Source: Streptomyces sp. A2-16
GTDB lineage: Bacteria; Actinomycetota; Actinomycetes; Streptomycetales; Streptomycetaceae
Length of the DNA: 64,000 bases
Assembly (NCBI RefSeq): GCF_018128905.1
Contig: NZ_CP063808.1
Location: forward strand, 1,488,001-1,552,000
Reading direction: 5' to 3'
Shown here: piece after piece, positions 35,752-46,000 of the stretch
Layout: the number at the start of each line of letters is the position of its first letter
Position numbering within the stretch: the first letter of the stretch is position 1
Translations under genes and position numbers: made by a program
The notes under the pieces: generated by a model
What the model saw: only the letters and a program-made list of their open reading frames with translations
What the model was told of the DNA's origin: nothing
Databases searched by the model: none

Positions 35752-37861
35752 CCCGGGCCTCCTCCTTCTCGCGCCGGCTCGGGATCAGCCCGGCCGGGGC
35801 GACGATCCTCGACTCGACGTACGGCGCCTCGCTGAGCGTGGAGAGCGCCGGGCGGCGGACGTGCCGGACGCAGACCCGCAGGGCGTCGGCGATGACCACC
35901 ACGATCAGCAGGGCGAGGACGGCGGTCAGGATGCCGTCGACCGTGGAGTTGGTGACCACGGTGTGCATGTCGTCCATGCTCTTGGCGGGCGGCAGGACCT
36001 TGCCGTCGTCGATGGCGTCCTGGAACACCGAACGCTGCTTGAAGAAGCCGACCTTGGGGTCGCTGGAGAACACCTTCTGGAAGCTGGCCGTGAGGGTCAC
36101 GGTCGCGTCCCAGGCGAGCGGGATCCCGGTGATCCAGGCCCACTTGAGGCGTCCCGACTTCACCAGCAGGGTGGTGCAGACGGCCAGGGCGACTGCGGCG
36201 AGCAACTGGTTGGAGATGCCGAAGATCGGGAAGAGCTGGTTGATCCCGCCGAGCGGCTCGTGGACGCCGACCCACAGGAAGTAGCCCCACAGGGCGCAGA
36301 CGATCGCGCTGGTGAGGACCAGTCCCGGCTTCCAGCTGATGTTCTTGAACGGCCGGTACACGTTGCCCAGCATGTCCTGGAGCATGAAGCGGCCCACGCG
36401 GGTGCCGGCGTCGAGCGCGGTCAGGATGAACAGCGCCTCGAACATGATCGCGAAGTGGTACCAGAAGGCCCTCAGGCTCCCGCCGGTGACCTTGGAGAAG
36501 ATCTCCGAGACGCCGATCGCGAGGGTCGGGGCACCGCCGGTGCGGGAGAGCAGGGACGCCTCCTCGACGTTCTTAGCCGCCTGGGCGAGCTCGGCGGGGG
36601 AGATGGAGTAGCCCCAACCCGTCACCACCTGCGAGGCGTTGTCCACCGTCGTCCCGATGACCCCGGCGGGCGCGTTCATCGCGAAGTACAGCCCCGGGTC
36701 GATGATGCTCGCCGCGACCAGCGCCATGATCGCGACCGACGACTCCATCAGCATGGAGCCGTAGCCGATCATCCGGATCTGCGTCTCCTTCTGGATCATC
36801 TTCGGCGTCGTACCGGACGAGATGAGGGCGTGGAAGCCGGACAGCGCGCCGCAGGCGATGGTGATGAAGACGAAGGGGAAGAGCGAGCCCGCGAAGACCG
36901 GCCCGTCGCCGCGCGAGGCGAAGTCCGTCACCGCGTCCATCTTCAGTGTCGGCAGGGCGATGACGACCCCGAGGGCGAGCAGGGCGATCGTGCCGATCTT
37001 CATGAAGGTGGAGAGGTAGTCGCGGGGCGCGAGGAGCATCCACACGGGCAGGATCGAGGCGATGAAGCCGTACGCCACCAGCCAGACGACCAGAGTCGAG
37101 GGGGCGAGGGTGAAGGTGCCGGCCCACGAGGACTCGGCGACCCAGCGGCCCGCGACCAGCGCGAGCAGCAGCAGTCCCACGCCGATGAGGGAGACCTCGG
37201 CGACCCGGCCGGGGCGCAGGACGCGCAGGTAGAAGCCCATCAGCAGGGCGATCGGGACGGTCATTGCGATGGAGAAGGTGCCCCAGGGTGAGGCCGCGAG
37301 GGCGTTGACGATGACCAGGGCCAGCACCCCGAGCAGGATGATCATGATGGCGAAGGCGGCGATCAGCGCGGCCGCGCCGCCGAACGGGCCGATCTCCTCG
37401 CGGGCCATCTGTCCGAGCGAACGGCCGTCCCTGCGCGTGGAGAAGAACAGCACCACCATGTCCTGGACCGCGCCCGCGAAGATGACGCCCGCGATGATCC
37501 AGATGGTGCCGGGGAGGTATCCCATCTGCGCGGCCAGGACCGGGCCGACCAGCGGTCCGGCGCCGGCGATTGCCGCGAAGTGGTGGCCCAGCAGCACGCG
37601 GCGGTCGGTGGGGTGGAAGTCGATGCCGTTGTTGAGGCGTTCGGCCGGGGTGGCCCTGGTCGCGTCGACCTTGAGGACCTTGTGGGCGATGAACTTCGCG
37701 TAGAAGCGGTAGCCGATCGCGTACGACCCGAGGGCGGCCGCGACCATCCAGGCGGCCGAGACGTCCTCGCCCCGGGCGAGCGCGAGCACGGCCCAGCCGG
37801 ACGCGCCGACCAGGGCGACGAGGGTCCAGATGACGATGGTTCGGACGTTCGCGGTACGCAC
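35729..37861 (-). CDS. CstA/BtsT-family carbon starvation transporter
   Basis: 710-residue integral membrane protein with about 16-18 helices; E. coli BtsT is a pyruvate:H+ importer and CstA takes up peptides/pyruvate on starvation. Motifs: HFAAIAGAGPLVGPVLAAQM near the N-terminus, RDGRSLGQMAREEIGPFGG, ISSGTTPKMIQKETQIRMIG and GGINQLFPIFGISNQLLAAV. GTG start behind GGAGGACCG. Followed by its YjiX partner. Located next to the MctC-like system, making this 4.4-kb stretch dedicated to small carboxylate uptake. Confidence 0.93.
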   Translation of the reverse strand: MRTANVRTIVIWTLVALVGASGWAVLALARGEDVSAAWMVAAALGSYAIGYRFYAKFIAHKVLKVDATRATPAERLNNGIDFHPTDRRVLLGHHFAAIAGAGPLVGPVLAAQMGYLPGTIWIIAGVIFAGAVQDMVVLFFSTRRDGRSLGQMAREEIGPFGGAAALIAAFAIMIILLGVLALVIVNALAASPWGTFSIAMTVPIALLMGFYLRVLRPGRVAEVSLIGVGLLLLALVAGRWVAESSWAGTFTLAPSTLVVWLVAYGFIASILPVWMLLAPRDYLSTFMKIGTIALLALGVVIALPTLKMDAVTDFASRGDGPVFAGSLFPFVFITIACGALSGFHALISSGTTPKMIQKETQIRMIGYGSMLMESSVAIMALVAASIIDPGLYFAMNAPAGVIGTTVDNASQVVTGWGYSISPAELAQAAKNVEEASLLSRTGGAPTLAIGVSEIFSKVTGGSLRAFWYHFAIMFEALFILTALDAGTRVGRFMLQDMLGNVYRPFKNISWKPGLVLTSAIVCALWGYFLWVGVHEPLGGINQLFPIFGISNQLLAAVALAVCTTLLVKSGRLKWAWITGIPLAWDATVTLTASFQKVFSSDPKVGFFKQRSVFQDAIDDGKVLPPAKSMDDMHTVVTNSTVDGILTAVLALLIVVVIADALRVCVRHVRRPALSTLSEAPYVESRIVAPAGLIPSRREKEEARDAVAAGS

Positions 37862-38025
37862 GGGGCGGTCCTCCCGTCCAGACGGAGTCGGGAGGACCGT
37901 AGAGCAGGATGCGCAGTTGCGCTACAGGGCGTGCATCAGTCGAAGGGCGGTTTGAGGGGGCCGCGCCGTGTGGTCCCGGGGAGGCGACCCCCGGGCCCCC
38001 GGCCGGTCCCGCGCGGACCCGGGCC

Positions 38026-38872
<847 letters not shown>

Positions 38873-38991
38873 GAGGTGAGTGGTATAGCGGACGAGAGTA
38901 CTCCGCCGCCGCTGTTTTCGCTGGCTTCTTTACTAATGGTTCCTGCATATGTAGCTCGCATAACGGCTGGTCAGGGCCGTTTCGCACCCTC

Positions 38992-39042
38992 TTGACAGGC
39001 CTCGTGGTCTGGTCCAAGCTCCCCCTACTGGTCTACACCATT
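38992..39042 (+). promoter_or_regulatory. dasA promoter with two dre sites
   Basis: TTGACA at 38992-38997 is a good -35; CAAGCT 17 bases on is a possible -10. One dre (CGTGGTCTGGTCCAAG, 39003-39018) lies between and over these elements, and a second (ACTGGTCTACACCATT, 39027-39042) just downstream, so DasR should block initiation. Two dre copies before dasA are also described in S. coelicolor. Confidence 0.85.
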
Positions 39043-39096
39043 GGTCCAGGTCCCGGCTCGTGGGCGGGAGGTGTGGGCATCCCTGAGGAGGGTGGC

Positions 39097-40380
39097 GTGA
39101 AGCGCAAGCTGGCAGCCGCGATCGGTATCGCGGGCATGATGGTCTCGGTCGCGGCATGTGGGGGCAGCGACAGCGGAAGTTCGGACAACAGCGGCGCGGA
39201 CGCCAAGGAGCTGACCGTCTGGCTCACCGTCGACGCCCAGAACAACTGGCCCGAACTGGTGAAGGCCGCGGACGCCGCGGTCCAGAAGAAGCACCCCGGC
39301 ATCAAGATCAACCATGAGTACTACGGCTGGCCGGACAAGAACACCAAGCTGGACGCGGTCCTCGCCACCGACAAGGCCCCCGACGTCGTCGAGATGGGCA
39401 ACACCGAGATGCTGGGCTACATGGTCAAGGGGGCCTTCGCGCCCCTGGACACCTCGAAGTTCACCAACTCCTCCGCCTGGCTCGACGGCCTCAAGGCCTC
39501 GGTGACCTACGACGGCAAGACCTACGGCGTCCCGTACTACGCGGGCGGTCGCGTCGGCAACTGGCGCAAGGACCTCTTCGCCTCGGTCGGCGTCAAGTCC
39601 ACCCCGAAGACCTACGCGGAGCTCACCGCCGCCCTCGACAAGGTCCAGAAGAAGGAGGGCGACAAGTTCTCCGCCTGGTACCAGCCCACCCGTGACTGGT
39701 ACGCGGCCATGTCCTTCGTCTACGACGCCGGCGGCTCCATCGCCGTCGAGTCGGGCGGCCAGTGGAAGGCCAACCTCTCCTCGCCCGAGTCCGTCAAGGG
39801 CCTCACCGAGTTCAAGAACGTCGTCGACAAGTACATGCACGGCGACAAGACCAAGGACGAGTCCGACCGCTACATCGTCTACGGCCAGGGCAAGTCCGGC
39901 ATGATCTTCGGCGCGGCCTGGGAGGGCGCGACCTCCGCCGACCCGAAGAACGACAAGACCGGCAAGCTCAAGAACAACCTCGAGAACTTCGTGATGCCCG
40001 GCCCGTCCGGCAAGAACATGCCCGTCTTCCTGGGCGGTTCGGACCTCGCCGTGCCGGTCAAGTCCAAGGCGCAGGCAGTCGCCGCCGAGTGGATCAACGC
40101 CTTCACCGGTCCCTCCGGACAGAAGGGCCTGATGGCCAAGGGCAACCTGCCCAACAACAAGACCGACCTCGCCACCCTCAAGAACGACCCGGCGACCGCG
40201 GTCCCGGCCACCGCGGCCGAGTCCAACTGGTTCGTGCCCATGGCGCCCGGCTGGGGCCAGGTCGAGAAGGCGCAGGTCCTGCAGAACATGCTGCAGAGCA
40301 TCGGCACCGGCAAGAAGTCGGTCGAGGACGCCGCGAAGGAAGCGGACGCCGCGATCGACAAGGTCATCAACACCAAGTGA
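39097..40380 (+). CDS. dasA: N,N'-diacetylchitobiose-binding lipoprotein DasA
   Basis: 427-residue extracellular binding protein (family 1 solute-binding fold) that delivers chitobiose to DasBC. Lipoprotein signal MKRKLAAAIGIAGMM with SVAAC lipobox, Gly/Ser spacer, then the mature domain from ELTVWLTVDAQNNWPELVK; ligand-region sequence VVEMGNTEMLGYM. GTG 39097 follows GAGGAGG. A hairpin lies between it and dasB. No ATPase gene is in the cluster; such importers use the shared MsiK ATPase encoded elsewhere. Confidence 0.96.
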   Translation: MKRKLAAAIGIAGMMVSVAACGGSDSGSSDNSGADAKELTVWLTVDAQNNWPELVKAADAAVQKKHPGIKINHEYYGWPDKNTKLDAVLATDKAPDVVEMGNTEMLGYMVKGAFAPLDTSKFTNSSAWLDGLKASVTYDGKTYGVPYYAGGRVGNWRKDLFASVGVKSTPKTYAELTAALDKVQKKEGDKFSAWYQPTRDWYAAMSFVYDAGGSIAVESGGQWKANLSSPESVKGLTEFKNVVDKYMHGDKTKDESDRYIVYGQGKSGMIFGAAWEGATSADPKNDKTGKLKNNLENFVMPGPSGKNMPVFLGGSDLAVPVKSKAQAVAAEWINAFTGPSGQKGLMAKGNLPNNKTDLATLKNDPATAVPATAAESNWFVPMAPGWGQVEKAQVLQNMLQSIGTGKKSVEDAAKEADAAIDKVINTK

Positions 40381-40386
40381 CCGCAG

Positions 40387-40418
40387 GCAGGGCCCCGTTG
40401 AAAGCGGCGGGGCCCTGC
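40387..40418 (+). terminator. Intercistronic hairpin between dasA and dasB
   Basis: 11-bp perfect stem GCAGGGCCCCG/CGGGGCCCTGC with a 10-base loop, 7 bases past the dasA stop. Probably a partial terminator or mRNA stabiliser giving more binding protein than permease. Confidence 0.8.
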
Positions 40419-40480
40419 TTCCCGTACGCCGTGCGGGACTTCGCTTTCGTACGACCAGAGGGACCGCTGAGGAGCGCGCC

Positions 40481-41461
40481 ATGAGTGCCGCAGACACCAC
40501 CACCCCCACCGAGGTGCCGCCGCCGATGTCGGTACCACCGCCGTCCACGCCGGTGGCGCCCCGCAGAAGGCGGGGTCCCGGCGCCACTCCCTGGCTGCTG
40601 CTCGCCCCCTGCCTGCTGATCCTGGTGCTGGTCCTCGGCTATCCGCTGGTCCGCCTGGTCACGCTGTCCTTCCAGAAGTTCGGGCAGTCCCAGCTGTGGG
40701 GCTTCCAGCCGGCCGAGTGGGTCGGCTTCGACAACTTCACCGGAGTGCTGGACGACGGCGAGTTCTGGGCGGTCGTCGTCCGGACCGTCGTCTTCGCGGC
40801 CGGCTGCGTCATCTTCACGATGGTCGCCGGCATGCTGATCGCGCTGCTGCTCCAGCGGGTCTCCGGCTGGGTGAAGACCCTCGTCAACATCGCCCTGGTG
40901 GCCAGCTGGGGCATGCCGATCATCGTCGCCACCACGGTCTTCAAGTGGCTGTTCGACGCGGACTACGGCATCCTCAACGCGCTGCTCAGCAAGCTGCCCG
41001 GCGTCGAGATGATCGGCCACAACTGGTTCGCCAGCGGCCCCCAGGGCCTGGCCGTGATCATGCTGCTCGTGGTGTGGGGCGCGGTGCCCTTCGTCGTCAT
41101 CACGCTCAGCGCCGGACTCACCCAGGTCCCGGCCGAGCTGGAGGAGGCGGCCAGGCTGGACGGCGCGGGCGCCTTGGGCGTCTTCCGGTACGTCACCCTG
41201 CCGATCCTCAAGCCGATCATCGTGATGCTCACGACCCTGTCGGTCATCTGGGACATGGGCGTCTTCCCCCAGGTGTTCGTCATGCGCAACGGCCACCCGG
41301 AGCCCGAGTTCCAGATCCTGACGACGTACTCCTACGACCGCGCCTTCGTGGTCAACGACTACGCGCAGGGCTCGGCGATCGCCCTGATCACCGTGCTTCT
41401 GCTGCTCGGGGTCGTCGCCGTCTACATGCGCCAGATGCTGAAGATCGGAGAGGTCGAATGA
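40481..41461 (+). CDS. dasB: Chitobiose ABC permease DasB
   Basis: 326-residue MalF-type sugar permease. Pro-rich cytoplasmic N-terminus of ~30 residues, then about six helices from WLLLAPCLLILVLVLGYPLV. The EAA loop reads ELEEAARLDGAGALGVFRYVT. Works with DasA, DasC and the remote MsiK ATPase. ATG behind GAGGAG; overlaps dasC by 4 bases. Confidence 0.95.
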   Translation: MSAADTTTPTEVPPPMSVPPPSTPVAPRRRRGPGATPWLLLAPCLLILVLVLGYPLVRLVTLSFQKFGQSQLWGFQPAEWVGFDNFTGVLDDGEFWAVVVRTVVFAAGCVIFTMVAGMLIALLLQRVSGWVKTLVNIALVASWGMPIIVATTVFKWLFDADYGILNALLSKLPGVEMIGHNWFASGPQGLAVIMLLVVWGAVPFVVITLSAGLTQVPAELEEAARLDGAGALGVFRYVTLPILKPIIVMLTTLSVIWDMGVFPQVFVMRNGHPEPEFQILTTYSYDRAFVVNDYAQGSAIALITVLLLLGVVAVYMRQMLKIGEVE

Positions 41462-42300
41462 GCACTCTCGCTCCCGGGGCCCGCCGCGGGTCGAAGCTGG
41501 GCTGGAACCTCCTCGGTCTCCTCGTCTTCGTCACCGCCGGCTTCCCCGTCTACTGGATGCTCAACACGGCGTTCAAACCGGCGAAGGACGCGATCGACCC
41601 GGACCCGAGCCTGCTGCCGACCGGCATCACGTTCTCCAACTTCAGCCGTGCGCTGGACATCGCCGACTTCTGGGGCCCGGTCGGCCGCAGCCTCATCGTC
41701 TCCCTGTCGGTCGTGGCGATCGGCGTCGTGGTCGGCACCCTGGCCGCCCTCGCCATCTCCCGCTTCGCCTTCCGCGGCCGCAAGATCGTGATCGTGGGCA
41801 TCCTCGCGGTCCAGATGGTCCCCCTGGTCGCGATGATCATCCCGGTCTTCCTGCTCCTGAACGACCTCGACCAGTACGACAAGCTGTCGGGCCTGATCAT
41901 CACGTACCTGACCTTCATCCTCCCCTTCACGGTGTGGACGCTGCGCGGCTTCATCGTCAACATCCCCAAGGAGCTGGAGGAGGCCGCGATGGTCGACGGC
42001 TGTTCGCCCACCGGCGCCTTCATACGGGTGGTCTTCCCGCTGCTGGCCCCCGGCATGGTCGCCACCTCGGTCTACGCCTTCATCCAGGCCTGGAACGAGT
42101 ACCTCTACGCTCTCATGCTGCTCAGCCAGAAGAACCAGACCGCGACCGTCTGGCTCGGCAACTTCACCACCAAACACGGCACCGAATACGCCCCGATGAT
42201 GGCCGGTTCCACCATGATGGCCGTGCCGATCGTGGTCCTCTTCCTCCTCGTTCAGCGCAAGATGGCCGCGGGTCTCACCGCGGGCGCCGTGAAGGGATAA
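41458..42300 (+). CDS. dasC: Chitobiose ABC permease DasC
   Basis: 280-residue MalG-type permease with six helices (LLGLLVFVTAGFPVYWML, LAVQMVPLVAMIIPVFLLL) and an EAA loop, ELEEAAMVDGCSPTGAFIRV. ATG overlaps the dasB stop. An open frame extends far upstream through dasB in the wrong frame. Eight bases before the GH3 gene. Confidence 0.95.
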   Translation: MSTLAPGARRGSKLGWNLLGLLVFVTAGFPVYWMLNTAFKPAKDAIDPDPSLLPTGITFSNFSRALDIADFWGPVGRSLIVSLSVVAIGVVVGTLAALAISRFAFRGRKIVIVGILAVQMVPLVAMIIPVFLLLNDLDQYDKLSGLIITYLTFILPFTVWTLRGFIVNIPKELEEAAMVDGCSPTGAFIRVVFPLLAPGMVATSVYAFIQAWNEYLYALMLLSQKNQTATVWLGNFTTKHGTEYAPMMAGSTMMAVPIVVLFLLVQRKMAAGLTAGAVKG

Positions 42301-42308
42301 CGCCCCCG

Positions 42309-43793
42309 ATGACGACATTCGCCAGCGGCACCGACACGCTGACCCGCGACGCGCTGACGGTCCTCCAGCCCGGCTTCACCGGCACCACCGCCCCCGACTG
42401 GCTGCTGCGCCGCCTCGGAGAGGGCCTCGCCTCGGTCGGCCTGTTCGGCCGCAACATCGACTCACCGGAACAACTGAGCGCCCTCACGGCCCAGTTGCGC
42501 GCCGAACGCGACGACGTCCTGGTCGCCATCGACGAGGAGGGCGGTGACGTCACCCGTCTCGAGGTGCGCACCGGCTCGTCCTTCCCCGGCAACCACGCCC
42601 TGGGCGCGGTGGACGACGTGGAACTCACGCACGCGGTGGCCGCCGAGCTGGGCCGCCGCCTCGCGGCCTGCGGGGTCAACCTCAACTGGGCCCCGTCCGC
42701 CGACGTGAACTCCAACCCGTCCAACCCCGTGATCGGCGTCCGCTCCTTCGGCGCCGCCTCCGACCTCGCCGCCCGGCACACGGCCGCCTATGTCACGGGG
42801 CTGCAGTCGGCGGGCGTCGCGGCCTGCACCAAGCACTTCCCGGGCCACGGCGACACCGCCATCGACTCCCACCACGCCCTGCCGCGCATCGACGCGGACC
42901 TGGCCGTGCTCCTGGAGCGGGAACTGCGGCCCTTCCGCGCGGCCATCGCCGCCGGCACCCGCGCCGTGATGACCGCCCACATCGTGGTCCCCGCCCTCGA
43001 CCCGGACCGCCCGGCGACGCTGTCCCACAAGGTGCTGACCGACCTGCTGCGCCGCGAACTCGGCTACACCGGCCTCATCGTCACCGACGGCATGGAGATG
43101 CAGGCCATCGCAGGGACCTACGGCATCGAGCGCGGCAGTGTCCTCGCCATCGCCGCCGGTGCCGACGCGATCTGCGTGGGCGGCGGCCTGGCCGACGACG
43201 AGACGGTGCTGCTCCTGCGCGACGCCCTGGTCTCGGCGGTCCGCTCGGGCGAACTCCCCGAGGAGCGCCTGGCACAGGCGGCGGAACGCGTCCGCGCGCT
43301 GGCCGACTGGACGGCGGCCGGTGCGGCCGGCGCACAGCCGGCGGCCGACGAGGAGGTGGGACTGCGCGCGGCCCGCAGGGCGCTGAGCGTCACCGGCGCC
43401 GACGGCTTCACCCCCCTCACCGCGGCCCCCTATGTCGCCGCCTTCACCCCGATGGCCAACATCGCGGTCGGCGACGAGACCCCCTGGGGCGTGGCCGCCG
43501 AACTCGCCCGGCTGCTCCCGGGCACGGAGACGGGCAGCTTCGCCGGGGACGACGCGGGCCTCGCGACCCTCGCCGCGGCCGGTCCTCGCCGCATCGTGGC
43601 CGTGGTCCGGGACGAACACCGCCACCCCTGGATGACGGCGGCCCTGGACACGATCCTGCGCACCCGCCCCGACACCGTCGTCATCGAGATGGGCCTGCCC
43701 CAGGCCCCCGCCCGAGGAGCCCTCCACATCGCGACCCACGGCGCGGCCAGGGTGTGCGGCAGGGCGGCGGCGGAGGTCATCGCGGGGGAGTAG
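42309..43793 (+). CDS. dasD: GH3 beta-N-acetylglucosaminidase DasD
   Basis: 494-residue intracellular glycosidase (no signal peptide) expected to split imported chitobiose to GlcNAc. NagZ-like GH3 features: VAIDEEGGDVTRL, KHFPGHGDTAIDSHHALP (K175-H176; the DxH segment is the likely acid/base loop) and TDGMEM with nucleophile D260. A C-terminal ~150-residue domain follows. Last gene of dasABCD; strong terminator 14 bases on. The symbol follows published use for this locus as I recall it. Confidence 0.92.
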   Translation: MTTFASGTDTLTRDALTVLQPGFTGTTAPDWLLRRLGEGLASVGLFGRNIDSPEQLSALTAQLRAERDDVLVAIDEEGGDVTRLEVRTGSSFPGNHALGAVDDVELTHAVAAELGRRLAACGVNLNWAPSADVNSNPSNPVIGVRSFGAASDLAARHTAAYVTGLQSAGVAACTKHFPGHGDTAIDSHHALPRIDADLAVLLERELRPFRAAIAAGTRAVMTAHIVVPALDPDRPATLSHKVLTDLLRRELGYTGLIVTDGMEMQAIAGTYGIERGSVLAIAAGADAICVGGGLADDETVLLLRDALVSAVRSGELPEERLAQAAERVRALADWTAAGAAGAQPAADEEVGLRAARRALSVTGADGFTPLTAAPYVAAFTPMANIAVGDETPWGVAAELARLLPGTETGSFAGDDAGLATLAAAGPRRIVAVVRDEHRHPWMTAALDTILRTRPDTVVIEMGLPQAPARGALHIATHGAARVCGRAAAEVIAGE

Positions 43794-43806
43794 CTCCTGC
43801 GGCAGA

Positions 43807-43843
43807 ACAGGTGCCGGTTCCCTCCGAGGGAACCGGCACCTGT
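43807..43843. terminator. Bidirectional terminator between dasD and nagB
   Basis: ACAGGTGCCGGTTCCCTC pairs completely with the following GAGGGAACCGGCACCTGT, then CTTCCT. The two genes converge here. Confidence 0.95.
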
Positions 43844-43889
43844 CTTCCTCAGTGTCTTCCTGAGTGTCTCTTCCTGTGGGGCCGAGCCC

Positions 43890-44675
43890 CTAGATCCCCT
43901 GCCAGTCGGGCTTGTTGACGAACGTGTGCCGGAAGTAGTCCGCCAGCTTCAGCTTGGACGCGGCCCCCTCGTCCACGACCACCGTCGCATGAGGGTGCAG
44001 CTGAAGAGCCGACGCCGGGCACACCGCCGCGACCGGCCCCTCCACCGTCGCCGCCACCGCGTCCGCCTTGCCCTCACCCGTGGCCAGCAACACCAGGTGC
44101 CGGGCCTCCAGGATCGTCCCGATGCCCTGAGTGATGACGTGATGCGGCACCTGCTCGATGTCCCCGTCGAAGAAGCGCGCGTTGTCCACCCGGGTCTGCT
44201 CCGTAAGCGTCTTGATCCGGGTCCGCGAGGCCAGCGAGGAACACGGCTCGTTGAACCCGATGTGCCCGTCCGTCCCGATCCCCAGCAGCTGCAGATCCAC
44301 GCCCCCGGCCTCGGCGAGCGCCGCGTCGTACGCCGCGCACGCACCGGGGATGTCCTTCGCCGTCCCGTCCGGCCCCATGAAGGAGGCCATCGGCACGCCC
44401 AGCGGCTCCAGCACCTCGCGCCGCAGCACCGAACGGTACGACTCCGGATGCTCGGCGGGCAGCCCCACGTACTCGTCGAGCTGGGCTATCCGCGCCCGCG
44501 AGGCGTCCACGGCACCGGACCGCACCTTCGCCGCCAGAGCCTGGTAGATGGGCAGCGGGGTCGAGCCGGTCGCCACGCCGAGCAGGGCGTCGGGCTTGCG
44601 CCGGAGCAGCTGGGCCATGGCCTCGGCGATGAGCTCGCCACCCGCCTTGGCGTCCGGAACGATGACAACTTCCAC
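43890..44675 (-). CDS. nagB: Glucosamine-6-phosphate deaminase
   Basis: 261-residue enzyme converting GlcN-6-P to fructose-6-P and ammonia, which lowers the DasR effector. Motifs: GVATGSTPLPIYQAL (phosphate site), QLDEYVGL (catalytic Asp), and LGIGTDGHIGFNEP with the ring-opening His. GTG 44675. Its leader has an 18-base tandem duplication and, 85-100 bases upstream, a dre site, so it is in the DasR regulon. Confidence 0.97.
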   Translation of the reverse strand: MEVVIVPDAKAGGELIAEAMAQLLRRKPDALLGVATGSTPLPIYQALAAKVRSGAVDASRARIAQLDEYVGLPAEHPESYRSVLRREVLEPLGVPMASFMGPDGTAKDIPGACAAYDAALAEAGGVDLQLLGIGTDGHIGFNEPCSSLASRTRIKTLTEQTRVDNARFFDGDIEQVPHHVITQGIGTILEARHLVLLATGEGKADAVAATVEGPVAAVCPASALQLHPHATVVVDEGAASKLKLADYFRHTFVNKPDWQGI

Positions 44676-44687
44676 GCTGGGCCTGCC

Positions 44688-44723
44688 GATCTGAGGAAAC
44701 GGTCTGATCTGTAGAAACGGTCT
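44688..44723 (-). repeat. 18-bp tandem duplication in the nagB leader
   Basis: GATCTGAGGAAACGGTCT followed at once by GATCTGTAGAAACGGTCT (two differences), 13-48 bases before the nagB start. It could affect translation or create a regulatory half-site; the complement contains AGACC, a half dre. Confidence 0.85.
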
Positions 44724-44759
44724 GACGGAGCGGGCTCGACCGGACCCCGGTACGGCCCA

Positions 44760-44775
44760 TGTGGTTTAGACCAAT
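44760..44775. promoter_or_regulatory. dre site between nagB and the SIS-domain gene
   Basis: TGTGGTTTAGACCAAT; the core TGGTTTAGACCA differs from the ideal dre at one base. Placed in the divergent gap, it could serve both genes. Confidence 0.9.
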
Positions 44776-44875
44776 CTAACAGAATCGGGTCCTCCGGCCC
44801 AGGTGCCGAAGGCCATCACCGCGCCACATCGCGGACAGGCGCCATTCCTCGCGGAGAGGCGGAACAAGGAGTGAA

Positions 44876-45958
44876 ATGGGGGCCATGACCACCGCCACCG
44901 CACCCGGATCCCCGAACGAACTCCCCGGCCGCATCATGGCCCGCGAGATGGCCGAGCAGCCCGCCGTCCTGCGCCGCATCCTGGACGAGGGCGCCCCCGC
45001 CATCCGCAAGGTCGCCCAGGAGATCGCCGCCCGCGCCCCCCGCTTCGTCCTGCTCACCGCCCGCGGCACCTCCGACAACGCGGCCCTGTACGCCAAGTAC
45101 CTCATCGAGGTCCGCCTCGGTCTGCCCTGCGGCCTGACCTCCATGTCGACCACCACCGCCTACGGCGCCCGCCCCGACCTCACCGACGTCCTTGTCGTCA
45201 CCGTCAGCCAGTCCGGCGGCTCCCCGGACCTGGTGGCCTCGACCCGGGCCGCCCGCGAGGCCGGCGCGATCACCCTCGCGGTGACCAACAACCCCGACTC
45301 CCCGCTGGCCGGCGTCTCCGAGTACCACATCGACATCATGGCCGGACCGGAGAAGGCCCTCCCCGCGACCAAGACCTACACGGCCTCCCTCCTCGCGCTC
45401 TACCTCTTCGTCGAGGGCCTGCGCCACGGCGACGGCGGCCCCGCCCACGTGCTGCCCGAACTGGCCGCCGGACTGCTCGCCCGCCAGGACGAGGTCCGCG
45501 CGCTCGCCGCCCGCTACCGCTTCGCCGAGCGCATGGTCATCACCTCCCGCGGCTACGGCTATCCCACGGCCAAGGAAGCCGCCCTCAAGCTGATGGAGAC
45601 CAGCTACATCCCCGCCCTCGCCTACTCGGGCGCCGACCTGCTGCACGGGCCCCTCGCCATGGTCGACAACGTCTCCCCGGTCATCGCTGTCGTCACCGAC
45701 GGCAAGGGCGGCGAGGCGCTCCAGCCCGTCCTCGACCGGCTGCGCGGCCGGGGCGCGGACCTGGTCGTGGTCGGACCCCGGAGCCAGGTCGAGCAGGCCT
45801 CGGCCGGTTTCGTCCTGCCCACCGAGAACGTGGCCGAGGAGGTCCAGCCCGTCCTGGAGATCATCCCTCTCCAACTCCTTGCCTACGAGGTCACCATCGC
45901 CCGCGGCCAGGACCCGGACGCACCGCGCGCACTGGCGAAGGTGACGGAGACGCACTGA
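44876..45958 (+). CDS. SIS-domain sugar-phosphate isomerase/deaminase (GlmS-C-like)
   Basis: 360 residues with two SIS domains and no glutamine-amidotransferase domain. Domain 1: LTARGTSDNAALYAKYL and VVTVSQSGGSPDLVAS. Domain 2: VITSRGYGYPTAKEAALKL, METSYIPALAYSGADLLHGP and PVLEIIPLQLLAYEVTIARG. This matches NagB-II/AgaS-type amino-sugar phosphate deaminases or isomerases. Divergent from nagB and sharing its dre, so probably a second amino-sugar enzyme. ATG 44876 after AAGGAG; an ATG at 44885 is the alternative. Confidence 0.88.
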   Translation: MGAMTTATAPGSPNELPGRIMAREMAEQPAVLRRILDEGAPAIRKVAQEIAARAPRFVLLTARGTSDNAALYAKYLIEVRLGLPCGLTSMSTTTAYGARPDLTDVLVVTVSQSGGSPDLVASTRAAREAGAITLAVTNNPDSPLAGVSEYHIDIMAGPEKALPATKTYTASLLALYLFVEGLRHGDGGPAHVLPELAAGLLARQDEVRALAARYRFAERMVITSRGYGYPTAKEAALKLMETSYIPALAYSGADLLHGPLAMVDNVSPVIAVVTDGKGGEALQPVLDRLRGRGADLVVVGPRSQVEQASAGFVLPTENVAEEVQPVLEIIPLQLLAYEVTIARGQDPDAPRALAKVTETH

Positions 45959-46000
45959 CCCTTGGGCGCGGTCGCCCTGGGCGGCTGGGCGGCTTATGGC

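Noticed and set aside
40696..41457. Long N-terminal extension of DasC through dasB
   Set aside because: Out-of-frame reading of dasB; the ATG overlapping the dasB stop fits the family.
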